Origin: Pacificitalea sp040119125
Lineage (GTDB): Bacteria > Pseudomonadota > Alphaproteobacteria > Rhodobacterales > Rhodobacteraceae
Length of the DNA stretch: 64,000 nucleotides
NCBI GenBank assembly: GCA_040119125.1
Contig: JBEDTR010000004.1
Location: 62,001-126,000 of the forward strand
Direction: 5' to 3'
Positions 52,042-60,835 of the stretch are shown in pieces; the stretch's first letter is position 1, and every line of letters begins with the position of its first letter. The translations under genes were made by a program, and so were the position numbers. The notes beneath the pieces are model-generated. The model was not told the DNA's origin and did no database searches. It saw nothing but the letters and a program-made list of their open reading frames with translations.

Positions 52042-52836
52042 TTAGCGCAGGATCGGAGGCCGCGAGGGATCGCTGCCGGGGGCGGTTTGCTGGCGTGGCT
52101 CTGCCTGCTGTGGCTCTGGCAGGTCAAAGCGAAGCCCGGCCTGCGCCAGCCGTGCCGCGACAGGATCGGAGGCACGGAAGAACGCGACGTCCATCTCGCC
52201 GGCCTCCACCCCCGAAAAGGTCAGCGCCTCACCCGCCGCCTGCGCCAGCGCGTCTTCGGCCCCTGGCACGCTATCGACGAAAGCCAGCAGATGCCCTTTG
52301 CGCCCGCCGCGATAGGTCACGGCAACGAGATAGGCGAACCGCGCGAGCCCGGCGGTGCGCGCCAGCTTCGCGTCGAGCCCGGTCAGCAGCGATTCCGGCA
52401 GGCCGCGAGGCGCAGAAAGCTGCTCGGGGTGGTCTTGCGTCTCGGCCGGGCGGTGGCTCAGCGTTTCGGCCAGCCAGTCGACGGACTGATGCGGCAGGAT
52501 GATCGCGGATGGATGGCCAAGGTTGACGCCCAATCCGATTTGTTGCCCGGCAAGCAGCTCAGCCACGGCGCGCCCCGACAGCGCCGCGTAGGGCACCACA
52601 CCTGCCGCGAAATCCGACAGACGATCCTCCAGATCGAACAGCAGAACGACGGGTTCATCCTCCAGCGGAAAGATCCGGGGCGTGATGTTGCGGCCCTCGG
52701 GCTCCGCATCGAGCAGCATGTAAAGCTCGCCATCCGCCAGCCGTTCGTAAAAGCGCAGGCGCGCGGTTTCGCTGTCGGGCGCGGCCTCCATCGCGGCATG
52801 GGCCTCATCAAGCGGCGTGCGGGTTTCTTGCGTCAT
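52042..52836 (-). CDS. SseB family protein
   Basis: A 264-residue protein. The middle matches the SseB N-terminal domain (FYERLADGELYMLLD, FPLEDEPVVLLFD, YAALSGRAVAELL, GLGVNLGH). A second, less conserved domain follows, with LARFAYLVAVTYRGGRKGHLLAFVD, and a Pro/Gln-rich tail ends the protein. The role is unknown; in enterics SseB-family proteins enhance serine sensitivity or act in secretion. ATG at 52836 overlaps the upstream gene (ATGA). Confidence 0.82.
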   Translation of the reverse strand: MTQETRTPLDEAHAAMEAAPDSETARLRFYERLADGELYMLLDAEPEGRNITPRIFPLEDEPVVLLFDLEDRLSDFAAGVVPYAALSGRAVAELLAGQQIGLGVNLGHPSAIILPHQSVDWLAETLSHRPAETQDHPEQLSAPRGLPESLLTGLDAKLARTAGLARFAYLVAVTYRGGRKGHLLAFVDSVPGAEDALAQAAGEALTFSGVEAGEMDVAFFRASDPVAARLAQAGLRFDLPEPQQAEPRQQTAPGSDPSRPPILR

Positions 52837-53516
52837 GCGTCCATCACCTCGTGCACCCGGGCGCGCAGGGCCGGCAGCAGCTCGGCCGTGAACCACGGGT
52901 TTCGTTTCAGCCATGCCGTATTGCGCCAGGACGGATGGGGCAAGGGGTAGAGCCCGGGCGCGTGTTCCCGCCATGCCCCGACCGTGGCCGTCACGCCAGC
53001 GCGCGCCGGGGCCCCCATATGCCATTTCTGCGCATAGCCGCCGATGACCAGCGTCAGCGGCACCTCGCCCAGCACCTCCATCACCCGATCCCGCCATGTC
53101 GTCGCGCAGATCGCCGGGGGCGGCAGGTCTGACCCTTTTGCATCATATCCGGGAAAGCAGAACGCCATCGGCACGATCGCCACCCGGTCACGGTCATAGA
53201 ACGCGCGCCGGTCCAGACCCAGCCAATCACGCAGCCGGTTACCGGACGCGTCCCAAAACGGACGACCGGCCTGCTGCACCTTGTTGCCGGGGGCCTGACT
53301 GACGATCATCATCCGTGCGCCGGGGCGAAACCACGCTATGGGGCGCGGCGGGTGCCGGGTGGCGGTCGCGGCGAAACGCGGCGCGCATAGGGTGCAGCGT
53401 CGGATATCATGCGCAAGGGGCGGATCATCGGGCGTCGTCATAGGGACGGCATCCGCATCCGCAAGGTCGGGCTGCGCGGCTGCGCGCGTGGAGGCAGAGG
53501 ATGAAGCTACGGACAT
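52833..53516 (-). CDS. Uracil-DNA glycosylase family protein
   Basis: A 227-residue protein of the uracil-DNA glycosylase superfamily (COG1573-like). The active-site region is MMIVSQAPGNKVQQAGRPFWD and the C-terminal His motif is PLPHPSWRN. One CxxC pair (RCTLC) is near the N-terminus, but the full iron-sulfur set of family 4 enzymes was not evident. Its start is uncertain: M at 53516 gives 227 residues, M at 53441 gives 202; neither has a strong RBS. It is co-translated with the SseB-like gene. Activity on uracil DNA is unproven. Confidence 0.8.
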   Translation of the reverse strand: MSVASSSASTRAAAQPDLADADAVPMTTPDDPPLAHDIRRCTLCAPRFAATATRHPPRPIAWFRPGARMMIVSQAPGNKVQQAGRPFWDASGNRLRDWLGLDRRAFYDRDRVAIVPMAFCFPGYDAKGSDLPPPAICATTWRDRVMEVLGEVPLTLVIGGYAQKWHMGAPARAGVTATVGAWREHAPGLYPLPHPSWRNTAWLKRNPWFTAELLPALRARVHEVMDA

Positions 53517-53595
53517 GGCCTTGATCTAGGGGCGCGGTGCCGGTCGGCCAAGAGCACCCGACATCGTGATCCGAGAGGAGGGTTTCAATCTACGG

Positions 53596-53612
53596 TAGAT
53601 AAGGGTTATCTA
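53596..53612. promoter_or_regulatory. 17-bp palindrome before the receiver-kinase pair
   Basis: A perfect dyad, TAGATAA-GGG-TTATCTA. It lies 38-54 bases upstream of the receiver gene start, in a promoter position. No known regulator consensus was matched. Confidence 0.5.
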
Positions 53613-53649
53613 ACAGCACACACACGCTTGTCGCATCGGGAGATTTAAT

Positions 53650-54063
53650 TTGGTGCATATCGTGTTGATGGAAGACGAGCCCGAGCAGGGGCTGCTTCTG
53701 CAAACCATGATTGAGACGCGCGGCCACCGTGTATCGTTGTGCCGCAACGGCGAAGAGGCGCTGCATGCGCTCGTCGCTGATAAACCGGACCTGCTGATTA
53801 CGGACCTTTATGTCACGCGCGAGGGATCCATGCAGCGCGATGGCGGTGTGCTGCTGATCAGCCGGGTGCGGCGCGGGGTGTCCTGGATGGGGCGGCGTAT
53901 CGATCCGGCCATGCCGATCATCGCGATTAGCGGTGGCGGATCGATTCCCGGCGGCTTCTCTCCGTTGCAATTGGCCAAGCAGGTTGGCGCGGATTTATGC
54001 TTGCGCAAGCCAATTGACGTAACGGAATTAGCCGTAGCGATCGAAGAGCTCACGCTGACGTGA
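53650..54063 (+). CDS. Single-domain response regulator (CheY-like)
   Basis: A 137-residue receiver domain with no output domain. The acidic pair (MEDEPEQ), phospho-acceptor Asp52 (LLITDLYV), switch Ser (IIAISGGG) and the invariant Lys (LRKPID) are all present. The loop between beta-3 and beta-4 is long (about 25 residues, with REGSMQRDGGVLL). The start is TTG, with GTG one codon later; GGGAG is 8 bases upstream. It is 58 bases from the hybrid kinase, which is its likely partner. Confidence 0.88.
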   Translation: MVHIVLMEDEPEQGLLLQTMIETRGHRVSLCRNGEEALHALVADKPDLLITDLYVTREGSMQRDGGVLLISRVRRGVSWMGRRIDPAMPIIAISGGGSIPGGFSPLQLAKQVGADLCLRKPIDVTELAVAIEELTLT

Positions 54064-54121
54064 CATTTCCTGTGTCCTAAAACCCGTAATGCGTGTAGCT
54101 GCTGGTGCAAAGGAGATTTGC

Positions 54122-56500
54122 ATGAACGCAATGCGCCGCAGTCAGGTTCGGCTCTGGATGATCGTCACGCTCGCTGTCGGGCTGGCGGCGGCATCGGTTA
54201 TCGGGGTCACGGATTATACCCGTCAGCGGCAGATCGACGTCACGATTGCGGAGCTGAACGCCAGCGCGCAAGAGTTGCAGGATGCCATCGGCTACGGCGG
54301 CTTGATCCATCATTTCAAGAACTACCTCCTGCGCCCCGACGAAGCCGCCTATCGCGAAGAAGCGATCCTCGCCTATGAAACCGCGATTGCGGCGCTGGCC
54401 CGTATCGACCGCTTGCGCGCCGGTGCCGGCGACGGGGAGGCGCTGGCCTCCACCCGTCAGACCCTGCGCGCCTATCGTGAGATGATCGGCGTGATTCGTG
54501 CCATGACCGAGGCGGGCGCCTCGGCGCGCGAGATCGACGCCGCCGTGCGGATCAACGATACGGTCGCCGTGTCCGAGGTCGAGGCGTTGAAGGGCCAAGT
54601 GATCGCCAGCCTGAGCGCCCGTCACGACGAGATTGTGGTCCGGCGGATCATTTTGGGACTGCTGGCTTTGCTCGGTTTTGGCGGGTTGATCTATTTGTCA
54701 CTGCGGCAGCGGGCCAAGCGTCTGCGCCACGTCGCTGAGGTGCAAGGCACGCTTTACGAACTGATGTCTCACTCCAATCGAGGTTTCGTAGGGCTGGGGG
54801 CCGATGGCACCGTGCAGATCATCAATGATACCGCAATCGACCTGTTGAACCTGCCGCGGCAACCGGACGACATGGGGCTTACTGATCGGGGACCGAGTGA
54901 TCAGGTGCAGCGGCTGAGCAACACGGACGCTTGGGTCGGTCACCGGATGCCGGTCTCATTTACCTCGCCGGACGGGCAGCGTCTGCTGGAGGGACCCAGC
55001 AACCCACTGGTGCAGGCACAGGCCGGAGCGTCGGTCATCGGAGAAGTGGTTTGCGTTGCGAATACCGATGCGGACCATCCCGTGCGTTACATCCGCTATA
55101 GCTGCGCGCCGGCGAGCCCCAATCCCTTGGGTATCGTCTCGGCGCTGGTGATTGAGGACGATACGAAGGCTGAGCGTAATCGGCAGATCGTCGAGCGCAC
55201 CGGCCGGCTGGAGGCTTTGGGCCAGTTCACCGGCGGCATCGCGCATGATTTCAACAATGTGCTGGCCACGGTCACCTACGCGGTGCAAATCGCACAGACC
55301 ACGTCTGAGCCCGACCGTATCCAAAGCGTTCTGCGGCAGGCGGGGCGCGCGGCGGAGCGGGGATCGGATTTGACCCAACGGTTGCTGAGCTTCGCGCAGC
55401 GGGGTCCGGGCGAGCCTGAGCCGGTCGAAATGCGCTCAGTGTTGGACGATCTGTCGGAAATGACGCGCTCGACCTTGGGCAGCCGGATCGCGTTGCAGAT
55501 CCTGCTGGATGATGACGACCTGTGGACGCAATGCGATCGCGGGCAGCTGGACAATGCGCTTCTCAACCTCGTGATCAACAGTCGCGATGCAATCCTCGCC
55601 GCCAATCACGGCGACCAGATTACCGTTCGCGCATGCGCCTTTTCAGCCGCGCCGAATACCGGGCTGGTTGCCAATGCTGACGGGCGGCCCCGCTCGGTGG
55701 AGATTACCGTCACCGATAACGGGCCGGGAATGGATGCCGAAGTGCGACGTCGCGCGGTTGATCCGTTTTTCTCCACCAAGGAGACCGGCGCGGGCAGCGG
55801 GCTGGGCCTGTCTATCGTGTTCGGCTTTGTCGAGCAGTTCGGCGGCACGTTGCGTATCTACTCCGAGCCGCAACAGGGCACGACAATCCGGCTAAACCTT
55901 CCGCTTGGCGCGGCCTCGGCGAAGCGGGCTCAATCCGGCGGGCATGTGGAAACGGGTCTCCTGCGGTCGGGCCGGGGCGAGTCCGTGCTGCTGGTCGATG
56001 ACGACACCGAATTGCGGGACGTGATGTCCACGCTGCTGACGACGATGGGCTATACGCCGATCCCCGTCGCTTCGGCTGAGGCCGCACTCCGCGAAATCGA
56101 GAAGGGCAGCTTCATCGATCTGGTACTGACCGACATCGTCATGCCCGGCGGCATCAACGGGATCGAATTGGTTCGCGAACTCCGCCAGCGCGGGCTCGAC
56201 ATGCCTGTGATCTACATGACGGGTTTTGCAGGATATTCCGAGCCTGCACCCGACCGCGCGGCAGGGGCCGTGCTGGTCAAACCCTGTGAGCCGGTCGATT
56301 TGGCCCGTGCGATGTATGCCGCGCTGCATGCGGTGCCGGGTGCTGTGCCGGTCGCGGGAAATGACAAGGCGCAGGCCACGCGCCGGTCAGCGGGATCGGT
56401 GGCGGCCTCCTCCCCCGCCGAGGCGTCAGGGGCCGGCTCAGCGGCACCCGGCTCACTGACATCCACGTCGTCCCAAAACGGGTCAGGGCAGACAGGCTGA
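54122..56500 (+). CDS. Hybrid sensor histidine kinase with C-terminal receiver
   Basis: A 792-residue membrane sensor. Two membrane helices (about 10-30 and 180-200) flank a periplasmic helical domain. A PAS-type domain follows at about 215-365. The HisKA-like domain has the phospho-His375 in GGIAHDFNN, an HWE/hybrid-type variant. The ATPase has N box NLVINSRDAI, G1 DNGPGM and G2 GAGSGLGLSIV. The receiver has LVDDD, Asp671 in LTDIVMPG and Lys in VLVKPCEP. The C-terminal 40 residues are a Ser/Ala/Gly-rich tail. RBS AAGGAGA. Confidence 0.95.
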   Translation: MNAMRRSQVRLWMIVTLAVGLAAASVIGVTDYTRQRQIDVTIAELNASAQELQDAIGYGGLIHHFKNYLLRPDEAAYREEAILAYETAIAALARIDRLRAGAGDGEALASTRQTLRAYREMIGVIRAMTEAGASAREIDAAVRINDTVAVSEVEALKGQVIASLSARHDEIVVRRIILGLLALLGFGGLIYLSLRQRAKRLRHVAEVQGTLYELMSHSNRGFVGLGADGTVQIINDTAIDLLNLPRQPDDMGLTDRGPSDQVQRLSNTDAWVGHRMPVSFTSPDGQRLLEGPSNPLVQAQAGASVIGEVVCVANTDADHPVRYIRYSCAPASPNPLGIVSALVIEDDTKAERNRQIVERTGRLEALGQFTGGIAHDFNNVLATVTYAVQIAQTTSEPDRIQSVLRQAGRAAERGSDLTQRLLSFAQRGPGEPEPVEMRSVLDDLSEMTRSTLGSRIALQILLDDDDLWTQCDRGQLDNALLNLVINSRDAILAANHGDQITVRACAFSAAPNTGLVANADGRPRSVEITVTDNGPGMDAEVRRRAVDPFFSTKETGAGSGLGLSIVFGFVEQFGGTLRIYSEPQQGTTIRLNLPLGAASAKRAQSGGHVETGLLRSGRGESVLLVDDDTELRDVMSTLLTTMGYTPIPVASAEAALREIEKGSFIDLVLTDIVMPGGINGIELVRELRQRGLDMPVIYMTGFAGYSEPAPDRAAGAVLVKPCEPVDLARAMYAALHAVPGAVPVAGNDKAQATRRSAGSVAASSPAEASGAGSAAPGSLTSTSSQNGSGQTG

Positions 56501-56719
56501 CGGCGCGCATCGCTTGACCGCGCCGCCCGCCTGATCGTGAGGCCTGACGCTTTCGTGAGCGCGCAAACAGCATCGTTTCGCGCGGCGCTTTCTGTCTGCT
56601 AGGCTAATCGGTGACGCAGGTCGCGGCGAGGCACGAGGGATCAACCCTCGGTCTTTGGAATGTCGCGTGGAACATCGGCTGACCGGCGCACGACCCGAAG
56701 ATCCTGCTAGGAGGCGCAG

Positions 56720-58393
56720 ATGACCAACCGATTTTTCACCCTTGCCGCAACGATGCTCGTCGCATTCGGACCTCTTGCTGCGACCGCAGATGTAGCGCTT
56801 GTGGTCGGGCAGGCCGGCGCGGACCGGCGCGGCCTGTTTGGCGGCGATGACCGGCCCGACGTTTCACGTGAACTCAACCGCGCGGGCTTCGAGGTGATTT
56901 CGACCGCGATGGAGGATGGCGCTGAGATCCGCGCCGGTCTTTCGGCGCTGCTGGAGGAGTTGCCGGATCACGAGCGGGTGCTGGTCTTTCTAACCGGCAG
57001 CTTCGCCCATTCCGCTGGTGGTGGATCTTGGCTCCTATCCGATGCCTCCGGCAGCGATGATCTGGCGCAAATCGGCGGGGAGGGGATCGCGCTCGATGTG
57101 ATTACCGAAATCATGGCCACCCGTCCGGGGGCGGCCGTGCTGGTTCTTGGGGCCAAGACCGCGCGCAATGATCCGGGTGACGGGCTGGAGGCCGGCATCG
57201 GCACGTTCGACATTCCGCAGGGGGTGACGGTGCTGCGCGGCGCATCGCTGGCGGCGGCAAATTTCACCATCGGAGCGTTGATGAAACGCGGGCAGGCGCT
57301 GCAGGCGTCGGTCGATGCGGACGACGCCATTCGTGCCGAAGGTTTCCTGCCCAGGCAGATGGCGTTTCTCCCCGCCCCCACACCCGCGTCACCCGCGCCC
57401 ACGCAAACACGCCCCGATCCGGGCGCCGCGGCGCAGGTTGAGCGCGCGGTCTGGGAGGCAAGCCGCTCCCAGGACACGGCTGACGCCTATCGCAGCTATC
57501 TGTCGCGCTACCCGCAAGGCGCCTTCGCGGTCGAGGCGCGTCGCCGTGTGGGCGAGATCGAGGCCGAGCCCAACCGGCAGGCGCGGCTGACGGAGGAGGG
57601 GCTGAACCTGACCCGCGATCAGCGCCGTCAGATCCAGCGGCAATTGACGATCCTGCAATTCGAGCCGCGGGGCATCGACGGTATATTCGGCCCCGGCACC
57701 CGTGGGGCGATCACCCGGTTTCAGACGCGCAATGGCTTCCCGCAGAGCGGTTATCTGACGGGCACGCAAATCGGTCGGCTCGCGCTTCAGGCCGAACGCC
57801 GCTCCGCCGAGCTTGAGGCCGAGGCCGAGCGTCGGCGTTTGGCGCAGGAGCGTCAGGACCGCGCCTATTGGGAAGCAACAGGGTCGGTCGGGGATGAAGC
57901 CGGGCTGCGGACCTATGTTAAAAAGTATCCCGATGGGCTTTATGCGTCGGTCGCCAAGAAGCAACTCGACATCATCGAGGAGGAGAAGCGGCAGGAAGCG
58001 CGTGCGCAGGACCGGTCTGCATGGGATCAGGCCGAAGAGGGCGATAACGTCCGGGCCTATCGCAACTACCTGACCGCATTTCCCGAGGGTGCGTTTACAG
58101 AGGCAGCGGAGCAGCGCATCAGCGATCTGGAAGCGGCGGATAGCGACGAGACGCGTGTCGCTCAGGCGGAAGAGGAGGCTTTGAACCTCAACCGTATCAC
58201 CCGCACCCTGATCGAGCGGCGTTTGGGGCAGCTTGGGCTGGAGCCGGGCAATGCAGATGGCAATTTCTCGGAAGAAACCCGTCGCGCGATCCGGCGTTTC
58301 CAGTCGGCGCGCGAAATTCAGGTGACCGGCTACATGAACGAAGAGACAGTCGTGCGGATGCTATCGGATGCGGCAGGCACCGTGTTGCGCTAA
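56720..58393 (+). CDS. Exported degenerate caspase-like / peptidoglycan-binding repeat protein
   Basis: A 557-residue protein. A signal peptide (MTNRFFTLAATMLVAF, cleaved near ATA) precedes a caspase-like (peptidase C14-type) domain at about 25-200, in which the His is kept (SFAHSAGG) but the Cys region reads LGAKTARND with no Cys. Next come three related ~40-residue repeats (YRSYLSRYPQGAF, LRTYVKKYPDGLY, YRNYLTAFPEGAF), separated by two PG_binding_1 domains (GIDGIFGPGTRGAI, NADGNFSEETRRAI). RBS AGGAGG. It is probably a periplasmic scaffold or sensor rather than a protease. Confidence 0.88.
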   Translation: MTNRFFTLAATMLVAFGPLAATADVALVVGQAGADRRGLFGGDDRPDVSRELNRAGFEVISTAMEDGAEIRAGLSALLEELPDHERVLVFLTGSFAHSAGGGSWLLSDASGSDDLAQIGGEGIALDVITEIMATRPGAAVLVLGAKTARNDPGDGLEAGIGTFDIPQGVTVLRGASLAAANFTIGALMKRGQALQASVDADDAIRAEGFLPRQMAFLPAPTPASPAPTQTRPDPGAAAQVERAVWEASRSQDTADAYRSYLSRYPQGAFAVEARRRVGEIEAEPNRQARLTEEGLNLTRDQRRQIQRQLTILQFEPRGIDGIFGPGTRGAITRFQTRNGFPQSGYLTGTQIGRLALQAERRSAELEAEAERRRLAQERQDRAYWEATGSVGDEAGLRTYVKKYPDGLYASVAKKQLDIIEEEKRQEARAQDRSAWDQAEEGDNVRAYRNYLTAFPEGAFTEAAEQRISDLEAADSDETRVAQAEEEALNLNRITRTLIERRLGQLGLEPGNADGNFSEETRRAIRRFQSAREIQVTGYMNEETVVRMLSDAAGTVLR

Positions 58394-58458
58394 GCTGGCG
58401 TCTTTTCAACCGGCGTCACGGGGCGTAGGGAAAGGGCAACTTCACAAGAAAGTGCCCT

Positions 58459-59397
58459 ATGACTCCTGCTGCCGCGATCCTGTGCAAATTGCTATCCGTC
58501 ACGTTGCTGGTGGGGATGATGTCGCTGATCAAGGCATCGAGCGCCGAGGTTCCCACCGGCCAGATCGTTTTTTTCCGGTCGTTTTTCGCATTGCCCGTTA
58601 TCATTGTGTGGCTGATCGCCCGTAAGGAATTGAGCACTGGCCTGAAGACAGTGGACCCTTGGGGACACTTGTGGCGCGGTCTGGTCGGCAGCACGGCGAT
58701 GGCGCTGAATTTCCTGGCCCTGGGCCTCCTGCCATTGCCCGAGGTTACGGCGATCAGCTACGCCACACCCATTGTGGTCGTGGTGTTTGCGGCTATGTTT
58801 CTTGGGGAAACGGTGCGGCTATTTCGGTTGTCCGCGGTGGCAATCGGGCTAGTCGGTGTGTTGGTCGTGTTGTCGCCGCGCCTGTCGAGCCTCAGCGCCG
58901 ATGGATTGCAGGCGGGCGGTTTGGGGGCCAGTGAAACGCTGGGCGCGGTAATTGCGCTGGGGGCGGCAGTGGCCGCGGCTCTGGCGCAGGTTTTCATCCG
59001 CAAGCTCACCCGCACCGAGCGCACCGCCTCGATCGTGTTCTGGTTTTCGGTAACGGCGACTGTGCTGTCGCTGACGACCTTGCCGTTCGGCTGGGTGATC
59101 CCGTCGCCCGGCACTACTGCCATGCTAATCGGGGCGGGCGTGTTTGGTGGGATCGGCCAGATCTTGCTGACCACCGCGTACCGGCATGCCGACGCGTCAG
59201 TCATTGCCCCGTTTGACTATGCTTCAATGCTGTTGGCGGTCGCGCTTGGCTATGTTGTGTTCAACGAAGTGCCGACGGTGCAGACGCTGATCGGCGCGGG
59301 GATTGTCATCTGCGCCGGCGCGCTCATCATCGGACGAGAGCATCGTTTGGGACTGGAGCGCGAAAAACAGCGCAAGGCGATGTCGCCCAGCGGGTAG
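58459..59397 (+). CDS. DMT superfamily (EamA) transporter
   Basis: A 312-residue inner-membrane transporter of the drug/metabolite superfamily. It has two EamA repeats of about five helices each, with the ALGLLPLPEVTAISY and FNEVPTVQTLIGAGIVI segments at matching positions. The basic C-terminus REHRLGLEREKQRK is cytoplasmic. The substrate is unknown; members export amino acids, nucleotide sugars or drugs. The RBS is weak. It is followed by a small ORF and a terminator. Confidence 0.9.
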   Translation: MTPAAAILCKLLSVTLLVGMMSLIKASSAEVPTGQIVFFRSFFALPVIIVWLIARKELSTGLKTVDPWGHLWRGLVGSTAMALNFLALGLLPLPEVTAISYATPIVVVVFAAMFLGETVRLFRLSAVAIGLVGVLVVLSPRLSSLSADGLQAGGLGASETLGAVIALGAAVAAALAQVFIRKLTRTERTASIVFWFSVTATVLSLTTLPFGWVIPSPGTTAMLIGAGVFGGIGQILLTTAYRHADASVIAPFDYASMLLAVALGYVVFNEVPTVQTLIGAGIVICAGALIIGREHRLGLEREKQRKAMSPSG

Positions 59398-59459
59398 TCT
59401 TGGCCTTGGGCCGCTCCCATATGATAGGGTATAAGTGACTCGTCAGACGGAGGAAAAAG

Positions 59460-59648
59460 ATGATGCGACAGACACTCTTTACCGCCCCGCGCAGTCGCGC
59501 GCCTGGCCCACGCATGGCGCGGATTGCGACGATCCTGAAAACAGAGTTGCCCCACCGCGGGACGCTGGACCTCCAGAAGCGTAAACCCAAGCGCGGTGTT
59601 TCGCGGACGCGGGCTTTCCTGCAGATTGATCGCGGGCTAGGCGCCTAA
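59460..59648 (+). CDS. Small basic hypothetical protein
   Basis: A 62-residue frame with a strong RBS (GGAGG, 6 bases before ATG) and a bidirectional terminator 20 bases after the stop. It is very basic (RSRAPGPRMARI and KRKPKRGVSRTR), suggesting nucleic-acid or ribosome contact or low-complexity. No family was recognised. The RBS, short frame and terminator together make it more credible than a random frame, but conservation is untested. Confidence 0.5.
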   Translation: MMRQTLFTAPRSRAPGPRMARIATILKTELPHRGTLDLQKRKPKRGVSRTRAFLQIDRGLGA

Positions 59649-59668
59649 AATCGCTGCAGGAAACGGAG

Positions 59669-59692
59669 AGGGCCACCCCATGGGGTGGCCCT
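59669..59692. terminator. Bidirectional terminator between small ORF and ilvE
   Basis: A perfect 24-base palindrome built on AGGGCCACCCC / GGGGTGGCCCT, followed by TTTCAG on the plus side and TCTCCG on the minus side. Confidence 0.7.
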
Positions 59693-59721
59693 TTTCAGAT
59701 CTGCGGTCGTGACGGGCGGGA

Positions 59722-60591
59722 TCAGGCCCGGACCAGCGCCTCGTAAGATGTCGCGACTTCGCGGGTGAGCGCGCCGACCTCAAAGTGGTAGTCACCGATT
59801 TGTCCGACGGGCGTGACCTCGGCTGCGGTGCCGGTCAGCCAGCACTGCTCGAATCCTTCCAGCTCGCCGGGCTCGATATGACGCTCGTGCACGGTTATGC
59901 CCTTCTCCTTGAGCATCGCGATCACGGTCTGACGGGTCAGGCCGTTGAGGAAGCAATCGGCCTTGGGCGTGTGCACTTCGCCATCCTTCACAAAGAAGAT
60001 GTTGGCGCCGGTCGCTTCGGCCACATAGCCGCGATAGTCCATCATCATCGCGTCGGAGCACCCTTTGGCCTCAGCATCGTGCTTGGACATGGTGCAGATC
60101 ATGTAAAGCCCTGCCGCCTTGGCGTCCGAGGGGATGGTTTCGGGCGAGGGGCGCTTCCACTTGGAAATCGCCAGCTTTGCGCCGTTCATCTTGGCATCGC
60201 CGTAATAGGCACCCCATTCCCAGGCGGCCACAGCCATGCGGACCGGGTTGCGGGCCGATGCGACACCCATATCCTCGCCCGAACCGCGCCATGCCAGCAC
60301 GCGGACATAGGCGTCGGTCAGGCCATTGGCTTGCAGCACCGCGGTCTTGGCGTCTTCGATTTCCTGAACCGAGTAAGGCACTTCGAAATCAATCAGCTCG
60401 GCGGACCGGCGCAGCCGCTCAGAATGGGCGACAGATTTGAAAATCTTGCCATTATAGGCGCGCTCGCCTTCGAACACCGAGGAGGCGTAGTGGAGCGCAT
60501 GGGTCAAAACATGCACCTGCGCGTCCCGCCATTCGATCAGTTTGCCATCCATCCAGATACGACCGTCGCGGTCATCATAGCCACCAGCCAT
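59722..60591 (-). CDS. ilvE: Branched-chain amino acid aminotransferase
   Basis: A 289-residue fold-IV PLP aminotransferase for leucine, isoleucine and valine. The N-terminal VHVLTHALHYASSVFEGERAY block, the PLP Lys in DAKAAGLYMI and the GYVAEATGANIFFVKDG block are all present. The C-terminal TGTAAEVTPVGQIG is characteristic. RBS GAGGAG precedes the ATG. It is divergent from petP with a 244-base gap that has two similar dyads; one lies where the ilvE promoter should be. Confidence 0.94.
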   Translation of the reverse strand: MAGGYDDRDGRIWMDGKLIEWRDAQVHVLTHALHYASSVFEGERAYNGKIFKSVAHSERLRRSAELIDFEVPYSVQEIEDAKTAVLQANGLTDAYVRVLAWRGSGEDMGVASARNPVRMAVAAWEWGAYYGDAKMNGAKLAISKWKRPSPETIPSDAKAAGLYMICTMSKHDAEAKGCSDAMMMDYRGYVAEATGANIFFVKDGEVHTPKADCFLNGLTRQTVIAMLKEKGITVHERHIEPGELEGFEQCWLTGTAAEVTPVGQIGDYHFEVGALTREVATSYEALVRA

Positions 60592-60617
60592 GTCTCAACT
60601 CCTCACGAATTTTTGCG

Positions 60618-60663
60618 AAAGTTGCGCCGTGCTTCGTAAATGCGGAACAAAATTCGCAACTTT
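60618..60663. promoter_or_regulatory. Inverted repeat near the ilvE start
   Basis: AAAGTTGCG at 60618-60626 and CGCAACTTT at 60655-60663 are perfect 9-bp complements with a 28-base spacer, AT-rich for this genome. They lie 27-72 bases upstream of ilvE. They could be half sites for a dimeric or Lrp-like regulator, or a leader hairpin. Confidence 0.4.
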
Positions 60664-60695
60664 GATGAGGATCGGTATCAATCGATTCGGAGAAA

Positions 60696-60710
60696 GTCAA
60701 CAAAGCTGAC
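60696..60710. promoter_or_regulatory. PetP-type dyad, copy 1 (near ilvE promoter)
   Basis: GTCAAC-AAA-GCTGAC. It matches the second copy at 60784-60800 except at one arm base and in the spacer. On the minus strand, TTGACT within it could act as a -35 element for ilvE. Confidence 0.5.
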
Positions 60711-60783
60711 GTAGTTCTTCACATTCTGCCAGTTCGCTGGGCAAAGGCCGCTGGTGTGCTTATAACTACGCGCCATCTTGGAT

Positions 60784-60800
60784 TGTCAGCATTGCTGACA
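60784..60800. promoter_or_regulatory. PetP-type dyad, copy 2 (near petP start)
   Basis: TGTCAGC-ATT-GCTGACA, a perfect 17-bp palindrome, 36 bases upstream of petP. Length and symmetry are typical of MarR-family operators, so PetP autoregulation is the simplest reading. Confidence 0.55.
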
Positions 60801-60835
60801 TATGCTGTCCCGAACACGCGCCAGAGGGTTGGACA

